Positions 45,104-56,048 of a DNA stretch of 64,000 nt are shown in pieces. How positions within the stretch are numbered: position 1 is the stretch's first letter; every line of letters starts with the position of its first letter. The position numbers and the translations under genes are program-made. The DNA is taken from positions 33,114,913 through 33,178,912 of the forward strand of contig NC_041018.1 in assembly GCF_004193775.1 (NCBI RefSeq). The letters run 5' to 3'. The notes beneath the pieces were generated by a model. That model saw only the letters and a list, made by a program, of their open reading frames with translations. It was not told the origin of the DNA and did not search any database. The DNA comes from Glycine soja. Lineage: Eukaryota; Streptophyta; Magnoliopsida; Fabales; Fabaceae.

Positions 45104-46167
45104 TGATGCAATCCTACCCCGCAAGGGCATTGGATAGAAGACTCCAAGTAGATTGGGCCAGAGATCCAAGGGAAGGCCCTAGGGTTCTCATGAGCCTTAG
45201 GGTAGATTTCGAGCCCATGGGCTAAGTATGAGCCCGCTTATCTTTGTAAATATTAGAATAGGTTATGAAGCTTGCTTGTGGGGCTTCTATGGAGGCTGGA
45301 TCTTTGAGCTTCAATGGGGTCCTTTAATGGTGATTTTCCACCATGGAGATGCAGCGAAAGACAAAGGAAAAGAGGTGAGAGGAGACGCCATCCATTAAGG
45401 AATAAGCCATGGAAGAAGGAGCTTCACCACCAAGATGAGCCTTGGATAAGAAGCTTGGAGAGGATGCTTCAATGGAGGAAAAGAAAGAGGAAGAGAAAGA
45501 GAGAGGGGGGAGCACGAAATTGAAGGAAGAAAAAGGGAGAGAAGTTGAACTTTGAGCTGTGTCTCACAAGACTCTCATTCATCAAAGTTACAACAAGTGT
45601 TACACAAGCTTCTATTTATAGACTAGGTAGCTTCCTTGAGAAGCTTTCTTAAGAAAACTTCCTTGAGAAGCTTCTTTGAGAAAACTTCCTTGAGAAGATA
45701 GAGCTTAGCTACACACACCCCTCTAATAACTATGCTCACCTCCTTGACAAGCTTCCTTGAAAAGATTCTTAAAGAAGCTAGAGCTTAACTACACACACCT
45801 CTCTAATAGCTAAGCTCACCTCCTTGAGATGAGAAGCTAGAACTTAGCTACACGCCCCCTATAATAGCTAAGCTCACCCCCATGACAAAATACATGAAAA
45901 TACAAAAAAAGTCCCTACTACAAAGACTACTCAAAATGCCTCGAAATACAAGGCTAAAACCCTATACTACTAGAATAGCCAAAATACAAGGCCTAAACGA
46001 AGGAAAAACCTATTCTAATATTTACAAAGATAAGCGGGCTCATACTTAGCTCATGGGCTCGAAATCTACCCTAAGGCTCATGAGAACCCTAGGGCCTTCC
46101 CTTGGATCTCTAGCCCAATCTACTTGGAGTCTTCTATCCAATGCCCTTGCGGGGTAGGATTGCATCA
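45104..46167. mobile_element. 1064-bp insertion with 160-bp inverted ends and 5-bp target duplication
   Basis: The left arm 45104-45263 and right arm 46008-46167 are inverted copies with few differences. The outer ends are TGATGCAATCCTACCCCGC and its complement. The flanks are GAGAT (45099-45103 and 46168-46172), and deleting the element plus one flank copy restores the RNase H-region codons exactly. The centre has repeats of TCCTTGAGAAGCTT type and AGCTTAGCTACACACACC. TG...CA ends with a 5-bp duplication are what LTR-element integrase makes, whereas long inverted ends suggest a DNA transposon; a solo LTR with unusually long inverted ends is my preferred reading. No coding capacity; open frames at 45314-45523 are Lys/Arg-rich chance frames. 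Confidence 0.75.
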
Positions 46168-46171
46168 GAGA

Positions 46172-47160
46172 TTCCTTAGGATTAGCCTGATACCTTGCAC
46201 ACAAGCAAACATTAAGCACAATAACTTGTCTACTTACAGTTAAGTAAAGAAGTAAGCCAATTATACATCTATATCTTGACTTATCAACTGATTTACCTTT
46301 CTCATCTAAGTTAAGACAGGTTGAAGTTGCCATTAGAGTTGATGCTTCTTTGCATTTTTTCATGCCAAATTTCTTAATTAGTTTTGTACAATATTTGATT
46401 TGACATAAGAAGGATCCATGTTTCATCTTCTTGACTTGGAGTCCAAGGAAGAAGTTCAACTCTCCCATCCTAAACACCTCAAATTCTTTCTGCATACAAC
46501 TGGAAAATTCCTTACACAAAATTTCATTAGTAGCACCAAAGATTATATCATCAACATATATTTGTAAAATTTACAACTCACTGTTTACTTTCTTGATAAA
46601 CAATGTTTTTTCAACTTGACCTTTTATAAAAGATTCCTAAATTAGAAAATTGTTCAATCTCTCATACCATGATCTTGGTGCTTGTTTCAAACCATACATA
46701 GCCTTTTTCAGCTTAGACATGGTTAGGATGTTCGTAGTTCACGAAACCTGGTGGTTGGTCTACATATACCGCTTCTTCAATGTGACAATTGAGAAAGGCG
46801 CTCTTCACATTTATTTGGAATAATTTGAAATTCATGATACATGAAAAAACAAGCACTAGCCTAATGGCTTCTAACCTTGCAACTGAAGCATAGGTTTCAT
46901 CATAGTCGACTCCTTCTTCTTGCTTGTACCCTTTTGCAACCAATCTAGCTTTGTTTCTTACTATGATGCCTGATTCATCAAGTTTATTTCGAAACACCCA
47001 CATGGTTCTAATTGACTTGTGAGAGGCCAGTTTAAGAACTAAGTCCCACACTTCAGTTCTCTTAAACTGATTTAGCTCTTTATGCATAGCCATCAACCAG
47101 TGTTCATCGCATAACACTTCATCTATGTTTGTTGGTTCAACCTAAGAAGCAAAAGCCATG
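46172..47160 (-). pseudogene. Sirevirus reverse transcriptase
   Basis: Minus strand, decayed. The N-terminal part is open: DEHWLMAMHKELNQFKRT, NKARLVAKGYKQEEGVDYDE, INVKSAFLNC, YVDQPPGFV. Frameshifts near 46700 precede the YVDDIIFGA active-site codons (46536-46564). The later part, FRMGELNFFLGLQVKKMKHG and ARYQANPKES, is open again up to the inserted element. The Asp of the first catalytic motif (usually VKSAFLNG preceded by MD) appears as IN here, one more sign of decay. Confidence 0.8.
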
Positions 47161-47399
47161 TTGTTACATAAAATCATGAGTCTAGAATGAGTAGAGACTC
47201 CTTTTGATATTTCCCCAAATATGTTATCTAAGGAGATGTCTTTTTGAGTTCTCCATTCTCTAGGGAGGTCCTTAGGAGTTGTGGTTGAGATCTCTTTGCT
47301 TTGTTCATGTTCTTCAACTTTGGCTTCAAGAGCATAATCTTTATCCTAAAAATTTGCATCTTCATCTTCTAAAGAATTATCTGGAACAATAGAGTTAGT

Positions 47400-48250
47400 T
47401 TCATCACACACTACATGAATAGATTCTTCCACACTTAAAGTTCTCATATTGAACACTCTATATGCTTTACTTTACAATGAATAACCAAGAAAAATAGCCT
47501 CACTGGCCTTTGCATCAAATTTTCCAAGAGAATCTTTATCATTATTTAAAATAAAACATTTGCAACCCAAAACCTTCAGGAGAGATATATTTGGATTTCT
47601 TCCTTTATAAAGTTCAAAAGGAGTTTTCTATAGAATAGGTCTAATAAGTACTCTATTCAAAGTGTAGCAAATAGTATGTACAACATCAGCCCATAAGTAC
47701 TTAGGTAACTTTATTTCATTTAGAAGAGTTCTAGCTCCTTCTTCAAGGGATCTATTTTTCCTCTCCACAACACCATTCTATTGAGGTGTTCTTAGGGAAA
47801 AAGAATTATGGTGAATTCCATTTTTTTCACAAAACTTTTCAAAAGACTCATTTTGAAATTCAGTTCCATGATCACTTCTTATTGAAACAATGTCAAGACC
47901 TTTTTCATGTTGAATAACCTTGGCAAGTTTGCGAAAAGCATAAAAGACTTCATTTTTGGTTTTCATAAACAAAGTCCATGTGAACCTTGAGTAATCATCT
48001 ACTAGAACTAAACCATAGTAATTACCACCCAAACTCATAGTTCTAGAGGGACCAAATAAGTCTATGAGAAGTAGTTCAAGGGGTTTTGAAGTAGAAACAA
48101 CGTTTTTACTTTGAAAAGAATTCTTAACTTGTTTCACACAATTTATTTTTCTCAAACTTGAGTTTTGGAATACCAATTACTAATTCTTTTCTAACAAGAT
48201 GATTGGGATGAAGCATGTTTATATGTGCAGCCCTACGACACCATAACCAA
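47400..48250 (-). pseudogene. Sirevirus integrase
   Basis: Integrase inserts the DNA copy into the genome. The pre-integrase zinc region is at the start (RRAAHINMLHPNHL, with the usual first His replaced by Cys in WLWCRR). Core: LLIDLFGPSRT carries the first Asp, SIRSDHGTEFQNESF the second. Then comes TPQ*NGVVERKN with the catalytic Glu, where TAG replaces the usual Gln codon. C-terminal motifs (LPKYLWADVVHT, FELYKGRNPNISLLKVLGCKCF, SEAIFLGYS) continue with more stops. There is a frameshift between the zinc region and the core near 48150. Confidence 0.8.
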
Positions 48251-48499
48251 GAACCATCAATCTTACTTACCAAACAACTAAGTTCATGTGATGCATGTTC
48301 AATGTTTAACATATAGATATTTCCTATCCTTTTACCAATGTGGACAACCTCATTGGACATTGCTTCACTAATGCGACAACAATTATTGTTGAATTCAATT
48401 TTGAAGCCCTTGTCACATAGTTGACTAATGCTCAAGAGGTTGTGCTTTAGTCCATCAACATATAGAACATTCTCTATTTGTGTCTTATACTGATTTCCA

Positions 48500-48960
48500 A
48501 TGTTTCCTTCTCCCATAATTTTTCACTTATTGTTGTCTCCAAAAGTGAAATATCCTTCTTCTTTTGACACAAAGTCAGTAAGTTTGAACTCATCACCCGT
48601 CATGTGCCTAGAGCAGCCATTATCCAAGTACCATAGTGAGTCCCTTGCTTTTAGGCACACCTACAAGACAAAATCAATTAGAGAGAGGTGGTACCCAATT
48701 TAAGTTGGGTCCAATGGGGTTAATTTTCACAAATAAATCTTTAGGAATCTAGACACATTTGCCTCTAGGAACGTCAAATCTCCTAACATAACATTTATAA
48801 GATGTATGTCCTCTTTTCATGCAATAATGACAAGTCTTTACATTTGGCTTATAATGCACTATGTCCTTCTTTTTGGAGACCTTGTTTAGGTTCACCCTTT
48901 TAGAGGATACTAACTTATTTTTCTTAGAAAAGGTAGTCTGTTTGTTATACCCCAAACCAA
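48500..48960 (-). pseudogene. Sirevirus second zinc knuckle and aspartic protease
   Basis: At about 48830-48870 the minus strand codes CHYCMKRGHTSYKC, a CX2CX4HX4C knuckle. Then, at about 48600-48640, LWYLDNGCSRHMTGD: the Ty1-copia protease signature, with Asn where DSG is usual (a G-to-A change). EEGYFTFGDNNK follows, then a stop. The next frame, GNIGNQYKTQIENVLYVDGLKHNLLS (given in part: IENVLYVDGLKHNLL), belongs to the protease-to-integrase linker. Confidence 0.75.
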
Positions 48961-49439
48961 TCTTATCAGTTGTATGCTTTTACACACTGAGCAAGTGATT
49001 AAGATAGGAAAGCTCAGTTTGCAACTTCATACATTCAGCATAGTGATCCTTTTTGAAATTTTCAAACTCAGTTTGCAAAGACTTGCAATCATGCATATTG
49101 AGAGAAGTAGAGGTACAAACTTAACTAGTGGCTTTATAGCTTGAAACAAGTTTTTCATTTTCTTGCTTCAATTTATCCAATTCACTTTGCGAATAAGTCA
49201 ATTTAGTGATATGCAATTTTAGATAACTTTTCAGCCTTTTGTTTAAAACAGCAAGCCTTTGAGCTTCTTCATGCATTTCATTAAATGCTTACATAACTTC
49301 TTTAAATTCAGAATTTACCTTAGTTTCTTCAATGGTTGATGAGTTATCCATTGAATCTGCCAATAAGCATACATTTGCAATTTCTTCATCACTAGAAGAG
49401 TCGGAGGATGTGGATGTATTGTCTTCTCAAGCTATGTAG

Positions 49440-50415
49440 GCCTTTTTCTGTTTTCTTTCCTTCTTCCCTTTTATTTTAGCAATTTGTTTTCTAAGGTATA
49501 CATGACATTCAGATTTGATATGATCTTGTTTTCCACATTTGAAGCATGTGAAGGTGTTGTTGTTGCTTTCTATCTTCTTTGAAGGTTTAGAGAATTTTTT
49601 ATCTTAGGACTTTTTGAGAAATTTACCAAACTTCTTTACCATTAGGCTTAAATTCTTTGCATCTTCATCATCACTGGAACTTTCTTTGTAATCTTCCTTT
49701 TAAGAGTTAACTTTGGGTGCAATTCCTTCTCTTTTCTTTTATGTTTCTTCTGCATGAGATTGTTAAATCAACTCGTGTTCATATGCAAGCAAATTTCCAA
49801 AGAGAGCTTCCATCGACATTGATGCCAAGTCCTTGGATTCCTTGATCATTGTGATCTTTGGTTCCGAAGTTCTTGTAAGACAATTAAGGATTTTGATTTT
49901 CAGCTCATCATCTTCAAACATTTTTCCATGACCAAGAAGATGATGCACAATATGCGTGAATCTTGTTTGAAGTTCTGAAATGGTTTCTCCATTCTTCATT
50001 CGAAAAGATTCATATTCAGATATAAGAGTGTGTTTTCTTGCTCTTCTTACATCCGTTGTGCCTTCATGACCAACTTCAAGCATTTTCCATATTTCCTTTG
50101 CACTTTTTCACCTTGCAGTACAAAAGAATTCATTAGAATATAACTAGAAGTTAAAATGTTTTTAGCTTTTTGATCATCTTGCACTTTTCTTTTCTCATCA
50201 TCTTTCATCTTATCCCATTCTTTGGATACCAATTCACTATTTACTTCTTTAGTTGGTATACAAGGACCTTTAACAATAGCATTCCATTCACCGGGATCAA
50301 TTGATTGAATAAAGATTTCCATTCTCTTTTACCAAAAAGAAAAATGTTCTCCCTCAAACAAAAGAAGTCGATGTAAAGATTCACCCTCTTTGAAAGTGAT
50401 TTGCTTTGAGCCCAT
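49440..50415 (-). pseudogene. Sirevirus gag
   Basis: Capsid/nucleocapsid remnant. It starts at ATG 50415 (MGSKQITFKEGESLHR), stops early at TAA after HFSFW, resumes with KRMEIFIQSIDPGEW, and shifts frame near 50110. The next frame, IWKMLEVGHEGTTDVRRAR, SYESFRM-type and TISELQTRFTHIVHHL, is the Ty1-copia gag core. A zinc knuckle CFKCGKQDHIKSEC lies at about 49503-49546. The first 50 nt after the primer site form the leader. Confidence 0.8.
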
Positions 50416-50455
50416 TTTTAGAAAAACTGTGATCTTGAGTAACTTACATGATGTA

Positions 50456-50467
50456 GCTCTGATACCA
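50456..50467 (-). other. Primer binding site, initiator tRNA-Met type
   Basis: The minus strand reads TGGTATCAGAGC, complementary to the 3' end of plant initiator tRNA-Met, two bases after the LTR end. This is the standard primer of Ty1-copia elements and fixes the element's orientation and LTR boundary. Confidence 0.9.
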
Positions 50468-50469
50468 AT

Positions 50470-51934
50470 TGAAAAAGATGATGCAATTCACATACCAAGA
50501 GGGAGGTGAATAGATTTCTAAATCAAACAAACTTTTAAAACCAGAGTTAAAAGAAACTTCTTTTGCATGGATCGTATCACAAACTTTGGTAAACCAATAC
50601 GTAATCAATCACCCTTTACACAAAATCCTTTGTTAAAGTTCTTTCTTTCAAAAAGATATTTTCTTTAACCATCAGTAAATTAATCAAGACCATGATGAGA
50701 AACAACGATAAAATCAAGAGAAGAAGTACAACAATTTTTATACTAGTTCACTCTCTATCTCTAGAGAAGCTAATCCAGTTATCTAATCCAAACCCAAATT
50801 AGATTTTTACTATGCATATAAAATTCTTACAAAAAATCACAAGCAATCTTAGTTCCTACCCTAGAAAAAGAGACTAAGGTATCCATCCCTAGGGTCCTTT
50901 GTGAATAAGAGCCTAAGAGAAACCTACCCTTAGCCCAAACTAGAAAAACCTATTTAAGCATTCCTTTAGACATTCATGCATAAACAAGTAATGTGTAAAA
51001 CACATGAAAAAGTAGAGTCAAAGATAAACACAAGCTGATCAATCCTTTGCAAGAACCCTGCTTGAATGAATGAGTGCCTTCTTGAACTTAAGAAAGAATC
51101 ACAACTTACTTTTCACAAAATGATATTCATGATAAAAAATTAGAAGTTTTGAGTCACATTGTTTCTAAGCATTTTTTCTTTTCTTCTTTCTTCTACTAAT
51201 GTCAGCTCGCAGTTCTAGCTGTTAAACCTTGTTAGAACTTGTTTGAAGTGAGAACACAAGGAGGCTATTTATAGAGAAAATAATTATAACCGCTCGTAAT
51301 CGATTAAATATACAATGTAATTGATTATTTCTAAGAAGTAATCGATTATATTACTATTTCAATCGATTAAAGTGTTCTTCCTAAAATCCAGAAAACCTTC
51401 AAGAACCATGTAATCGATTAGATTCTCAATGTAATCAATTAAAGTGTTCTTGATCACTTCTGAAACACTTTTTAAGAGAGAAGTAATGATGCAATCCTCC
51501 CGCAAGATTCCATCGTGTAATCAATGATATCACCTAGTAATCAATTAAAGTAGAGACTCCTAAAAAAATCAATCATTGTCTCAAAAAGAATTGTGTAATC
51601 GATTACTATGAGCCTGTAATCGATTAAACCGATACAAGACACTTCTTTGCTAGCTTCAAACACTTGAGTAATCAATTACGATCGGCCTGTAATTGATTAA
51701 AACAGAGAGTTTGAACTACTAGAGAAATTTTATAACTTTAGAAACTTTCTCCTAACTCCTACATGATGATGCATGATGCACATAGGAAATGATAGAGACT
51801 AAGATGCAACACACAATACAACAATCAATGCAAATGTTAGTCAAGAGAGTTGGACATGTAAAACACAAAGCTTTTTCAAACTCTACTTCAAGCTTCAAGG
51901 CTAAGTCTTCATGTTGCTCCCCTTATGTCCAACA
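50470..51934 (-). repeat. Sirevirus 5' LTR (1465 bp)
   Basis: Plus-strand ends TGAAAAAGATGATGC and ATGTCCAACA. On the minus strand it begins TGTTGGACAT and ends TTTTTCA next to the primer site. TAATCGATTA-type palindromes cluster at 51296-51700. The minus strand has CTCTATAAATAGCC at about 51267-51277, a good TATA box. Confidence 0.85.
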
Positions 51935-52119
51935 CCTGCCACTTCTGGCATACAAGTATTCTTAAGGCCACTCATGGCATAATCCTTAGACTGCTCTTGA
52001 ATCTAGGAACACCCAAGTATGGTTTTGTCACTAAGCCACTACTCCTGTCTTTCATAAACAGAAGTTTGATATAGAATTAAATATTCTTTACAAAACTCAG
52101 AGAGTGGATTTGCAATAAG
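51935..52119 (-). repeat. R1 host fragment, piece 3
   Basis: Starts with the target duplication CCTGC and continues R1 in the order of copies a and b: 'acaagtattcttaaggcc', 'gaacacccaagtat', 'cactaagccactactcct', 'cagaagtttgata'. It is cut at 52119 by the SIRE1-like LTR. Confidence 0.6.
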
Positions 52120-52443
52120 TGTTGGATCGAGTGGCCTCAGAATAATTAAGAAGGGGGGGTTTAATTAATTATTCCTAAAAATTTAATAATTAAAAATTAC
52201 TCTTTTAAGGCTTTTACTTATGTTGTTAAGAGAATATGGAGTAGAAAAGAAACTTAACAAAAAAGTAAAAGCGGAAATTAAATGCACAGCGGAAAGTAAA
52301 AGAGTAGGGAAGAAGGAAACAAACACACAAGGATTTTTATACTGGTTCAGCACAAACCCGTGCCTACCTCCAGTCCCTAAGCAACCTGCGGTCCTTGGGA
52401 TTTCTTTCAACCTTGTAAAAACCCTTTTACAAGCAAAGATCCA

Positions 52444-52595
52444 CAAGGGATGTACCCTCCCTTGTTCTCTTTGAACCTAGTGGATGTACCTTCCACTAGA
52501 ACTTATACACAAGAGATGTACCCTCTCTTGTTCTCAGTCAAACCCAAGTAGATGTACCCTCTACTTGTGCCACAAAGGATGTACCCTCTAATGTG
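52444..52595 (-). repeat. Stem-loop array in SIRE1-like LTR, copy 3
   Basis: Stem-loops at 52444-52464, 52477-52499, 52510-52530, 52545-52567 and a weaker one at 52571-52595. Stems CAAGGGA, CTAGTGGA, CAAGAGA, CAAGTAGA with exact complements. The loop is TGTACCC, except TGTACCT in the second. Structure is kept although the surrounding LTR has diverged from the 9866 and 10763 copies. Confidence 0.8.
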
Positions 52596-52599
52596 TTAA

Positions 52600-52870
52600 G
52601 ACAAAGATCTCAGGCTGTTACACCTTTGATACTTTGTGAATGGGGATACAAAAGAATTCTCAGGCGGTTAAACCTTTGAGCGCTTTTGTATTAGGGAATG
52701 GGAAGAATCAAAAGAATTCCCAGACTGTGTCGTTTTGAATTCTTTGACAAGGGAGAAGGGAGACACAAAAGAATTCAGGTGGTTAGTCCTTCCTTCTTTT
52801 GGAAAAGGGAGAAGAGAGACACAAAAAGAATTCAGGCGATTAGTCCTTGGCGAATTCTTTTTGGCAAAGG
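52600..52870 (-). repeat. Second stem-loop array in SIRE1-like LTR
   Basis: Five larger units, each with a CAGGCGGTTA-type core (variants CAGACTGTG, CAGGTGGTTA, CAGGCGATTA) between complementary arms rich in CAAAAGAATTC and GAATTCTTTTG. The last unit has a 12-bp perfect stem. The same array lies at 10346-10620 and, inverted, at 11455-11735. Confidence 0.6.
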
Positions 52871-53805
52871 GAAAAGAGAATGAAAATGATGAATAGCACA
52901 AGTTTTCAAGGTTTGGAAAACCAGAAAACTTCAGAAAACTTTTGGTACAAAGAAGAAAAAGAAGTTCAAAGAGTTTCAAGGCTTGTAAAGGATTGTTTTA
53001 ATGAATTGGAAAAGTGTTCAAGATTGGAATAATTGATTGATAGAATGAATTGAATATCCAAAACAAAGCCTTGCTTTTATAGACTATTCATGTCTGATCA
53101 AGAAGGCCATTCAGAAGAGTTATAACTTTTAGAAAAACTTAAAACCCATTTGAAAGAGTCAAAACCTTTTTGAAGAGTTACATCTTTAGATTTTTCAGAA
53201 ACAAACACTGGTAATCGATTACCAAATAAGTGTAATCGATTACACAAAGCTTTTGAGTGAAAGAATGTGACTCTTCACATTTAAATTTGAATTTCAATGT
53301 TCAAGGGCACTGGTAATCGATTACCAAAACATTGTAATCGATTACAGCCTTTTGAAAATATTTGGAATGTTGTAAATTCAGTTTGAAAACATTTTCAAAC
53401 TCATTTTGCTACTGGTAATTGATTACAACAATATGGTAATCGATTACCAGAGAGTAAAAACTCTTTGGTAAAGGTTTTGTCAAAAACTCATGTGCTATTC
53501 AAAGTTTTGAAAAAACTTTTTAATACTTATCTTGATTGAGTCTTTTCTTCATTCTTGAATCTTGAGTCTTGAATCTTGATCTTGATTCTTGAGATCTTGA
53601 ATCTTGAATCTTGATTCTTGTTTGTAGGCTTTCTTCTTGAATCTTGAATTCTTCTTGATTCTTGAACTCTTGACTTGTTCTTGATTCTCTTGAGATGTTC
53701 TTTGATTCACTTGAGCTTTTTTTTCATCATATTTTGTTGTCATCATTGTTATCATCAAAACACCTTTGAATCATTGTTGATTCATCATGAAGCTTTGCTT
53801 CCACA

Positions 53806-54639
53806 ATAAGGTTCTTATCTCTCACTGATACTTTGTATACTACAAAGAATGAAGTCTCTTAGGCTTAGTGTGTTTCTCAGAAATGCTTTTCGTTTCTCTC
53901 GTTTCTTGATTCATGACTCTTGTCTTTTTATATACATTCATCAATTTTCTTCTATCTTTGATGTTGTATTTATAGGTAGAAAGACACTTGTAATTGTGGA
54001 GAGTATCTTCGGAATTGAATGTTATGACCGTTGTGCATATTGATCTTGTTTCATGAATTAAGTGAATACTATGTGTTTTTGTCTAATAGGACCATGAGTT
54101 TTCATATATGTCATTCATAATTCAATATGATCGTTAAACATATAAAAGGAAATAAAAAATAGTTTCAAAAATATGTTCCCTTTTAAATAGAATCCTATAA
54201 ACTGGAATAAATAGATATTTCAAATAAAGTGCTTATTCCACTAGTTGTTTGGATGAACTGGATGAGTACTTCGTGCTTCCAGTAGACTAGTTATCCAATA
54301 ATGGATATGTCTCTCCCGGTGTTGCTTCTAGTCATTAAACTTGTTGACTTACATGCAACAAGGTGGTTAACATAAATTTATATCTTTGTTTTCATCAAAA
54401 CTGAAAAAGATGTCTAGGTCATCCAGTGTGGATCGTCTAGTGTCTAAAAATTATTCAAGAATTTGTTGTGTTTTTTTAATTATTTTGTTAGAATCTTGTT
54501 AATTAAAAAGCTTAGCTCTGGATATATGGTTGTGGTATTTAGTCGATGTTTGTACTAGGATCTTAGTTCTTGGTTCATGTTTGATTTGAGTTGAAACAAC
54601 ATGAGGAAGAGGAGAAAATGAAATGGATGGCTGATTTTT
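53806..54639. other. Spacer, possibly the remaining R1 tail
   Basis: After the ATAAG duplication the sequence should continue the R1 host. A 'ctttgatgttgtatttatagg' block near 53957 looks like an LTR promoter region. Beyond about 54050 I see nothing recognisable. The short frame from 53849 is not supported as a gene. Confidence 0.35.
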
Positions 54640-54846
54640 TTATTTTCTCCTTTAAGTGATTATGGCAATTTTTAACCACAAAAAACTGTAATTTAAAATT
54701 CAAAATGAATATTGGCATTTTTAAAACTGCCATAAATCATATTTTTAAAAAGCTAACGGCAACGACACTAGTTATAGAGAAACCTAACAACAAGGATAAA
54801 AAGCAAATTTTTGTTTTATCAGGGATCTACAACAAATTATTTATAG
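54640..54846 (-). repeat. MITE-like relic related to 3690-3900, antisense
   Basis: The reverse complement resembles 3730-3900 (blocks with 'aactgccataaatcatattt' and 'ctaacggcaacgacactagtta' correspond to the 'tttatggcggtt' and 'gttaactagtgac' parts). It adjoins the TIR element at 54848, which may have inserted in it. Confidence 0.35.
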
Positions 54847-54847
54847 G

Positions 54848-56048
54848 TTAAAATATGTTTTTGATTCCGATAAGTATTAAAATATTCAAAATCTGTCCTT
54901 GCAAATTTTTTTGTTTGTTTTTCGTCCATGCAAAATTTAAACTCGTTACTTTTTGGCCCAAACTTAGGTTTGGATAACTTGAACCTACATCAAAACCTAC
55001 TAGTCAACATTTAGTTTTTCAACTTTTCTGCATCGGATCTATGTATAACCGATGTTGAAAATGCTATTATACATCAATTATATTTATAATCGATGTAAAA
55101 ATCCTCATTTTTTTCTCGATTACCATTACCACTCTTCATGCCATGAGAAGGGCAAGAGGAAACAATGGTTGCTTTCTAAACACAAAGAATCTCAACGATA
55201 ACAATTCTAATGCCACTTTAGACAAAGACAGCAATAGTCAATACTGGTACAACCACCACAAAAAACTCACCTAACACTCAACATTTGTTCACCAACAATG
55301 AGAATCTTTTTCTTATCAATCCAACAACAAGAATCTAGGCTCATCAAATGCGTCATAAGCCAGGATTTAAGACATACACAAATTGCAGAGTTTCAACATT
55401 GGTTACCACATTGGAAATGGTCTTACAACACTTTACCATTCAGAAGAACATAGAAGAAAGAAGGGTAATTGCTTTGTTAAAGAGAGGGACCCAAATTGGG
55501 CTTTCAAATAACAGTTCCCTACACCATACAAAATTGCAGCACGGGGCGCCATCGCCAATTTCAATGGTTTCATGGGCTATCTATGCCACTGTGGAAGACA
55601 TAGAAAGAGAAGCAGTTGTGACAATGCCAAGGTGCGAACATACCCTTCATTAGGTTCAAATGTGTCAACAGAGATGACACCGGTAAGAGAGAGGTGCACT
55701 CCTTCAATGATGATCCACAAAGAGTTGTTTGTGATGACCAAGGTTGTGAGTTTTGTGGAGATGGATCGTAGGGAGGGAGAGGAAGAGGATTTGAGGCTGA
55801 AACTAAATTTACTGGTCCATGGATTCAAGAGAGAGATAAAGTTAGAGTTTTGTATGTGTTAGCATTCAATTGGCTAATGGACTGATTATGTGCATTGTCA
55901 TTAGATATGTAGGTTCGAAAATATCCAAACTTACACATGAATAAAAAATAATAGATTTAAAATTTGCAAGGACGAAAAATAGGAATTTTTTTTTGCAGGG
56001 ACAGATTCCAAACATTTGGATATTTATGAGGATGACAAACATATTTTA
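54848..56048. mobile_element. 1.2-kb non-autonomous TIR element
   Basis: The left end (54848-54945) and right end (55950-56048) are inverted ~97-bp copies sharing 'taaaatatgtttttgattcc' variants, 'aaatctgtccttgcaaa' and 'ttttcgtccatgcaaa'. The inside contains 'gcatcggatctatgtataaccgatg' type inverted motifs (55022-55047) and a region at 55340-55860 with longer open frames but no recognised protein. Superfamily not settled; Mutator- or CACTA-derived are both possible. Confidence 0.55.

Larger units (their letters stand above)
40765..51934 (-). mobile_element. Sirevirus (Ty1-copia) with envelope-like ORF, 11.2 kb, defective
   Basis: Minus-strand element. Right (5') LTR 50470-51934, primer site, gag, zinc knuckles, protease, integrase, RT, RNase H, a palindrome-rich spacer, an envelope-like ORF, polypurine tract, left (3') LTR 40765-42100. 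The integrase-before-RT order is Ty1-copia, and the envelope-like ORF between RNase H and the 3' LTR is the Sirevirus layout. The flanks CCTAC/CCTGC are a 5-bp duplication with one change. All coding parts carry stops or frameshifts. A 1064-bp element interrupts the RT-RNase H connection. LTRs differ clearly (1336 against 1465 bp), so the insertion is not recent. Confidence 0.85.
52120..53805 (-). mobile_element. SIRE1-like solo LTR (1686 bp)
   Basis: Plus-strand ends TGTTGGATCGAGTGG and GCTTTGCTTCCACA, flanked by perfect ATAAG copies (52115-52119 and 53806-53810). On the minus strand it starts TGTGGAAGCAAAGC. No internal region is present, so it is a solo LTR. Features in plus order: G-run, 'ttttatactggttca' block, GTACCC stem-loop array, GAATTC array, TATA region (minus TATAAAAGCAAGG near 53070-53082), TAATCGATTA palindromes at 53200-53460, and 'cttgaatcttga' repeats at 53560-53700. 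Confidence 0.85.

Noticed and set aside
45314..45523. A Lys/Arg-rich open frame inside the 1064-bp insertion
   Set aside because: It is a chance frame in purine-rich sequence, with no homologous pattern and an opposite frame open too.
52120..53762. An earlier border for the SIRE1-like LTR at 53762, after ATCATCAAAACA
   Set aside because: Flanks there do not match, whereas extending to 53805 gives CA at the end and a perfect ATAAG duplication.
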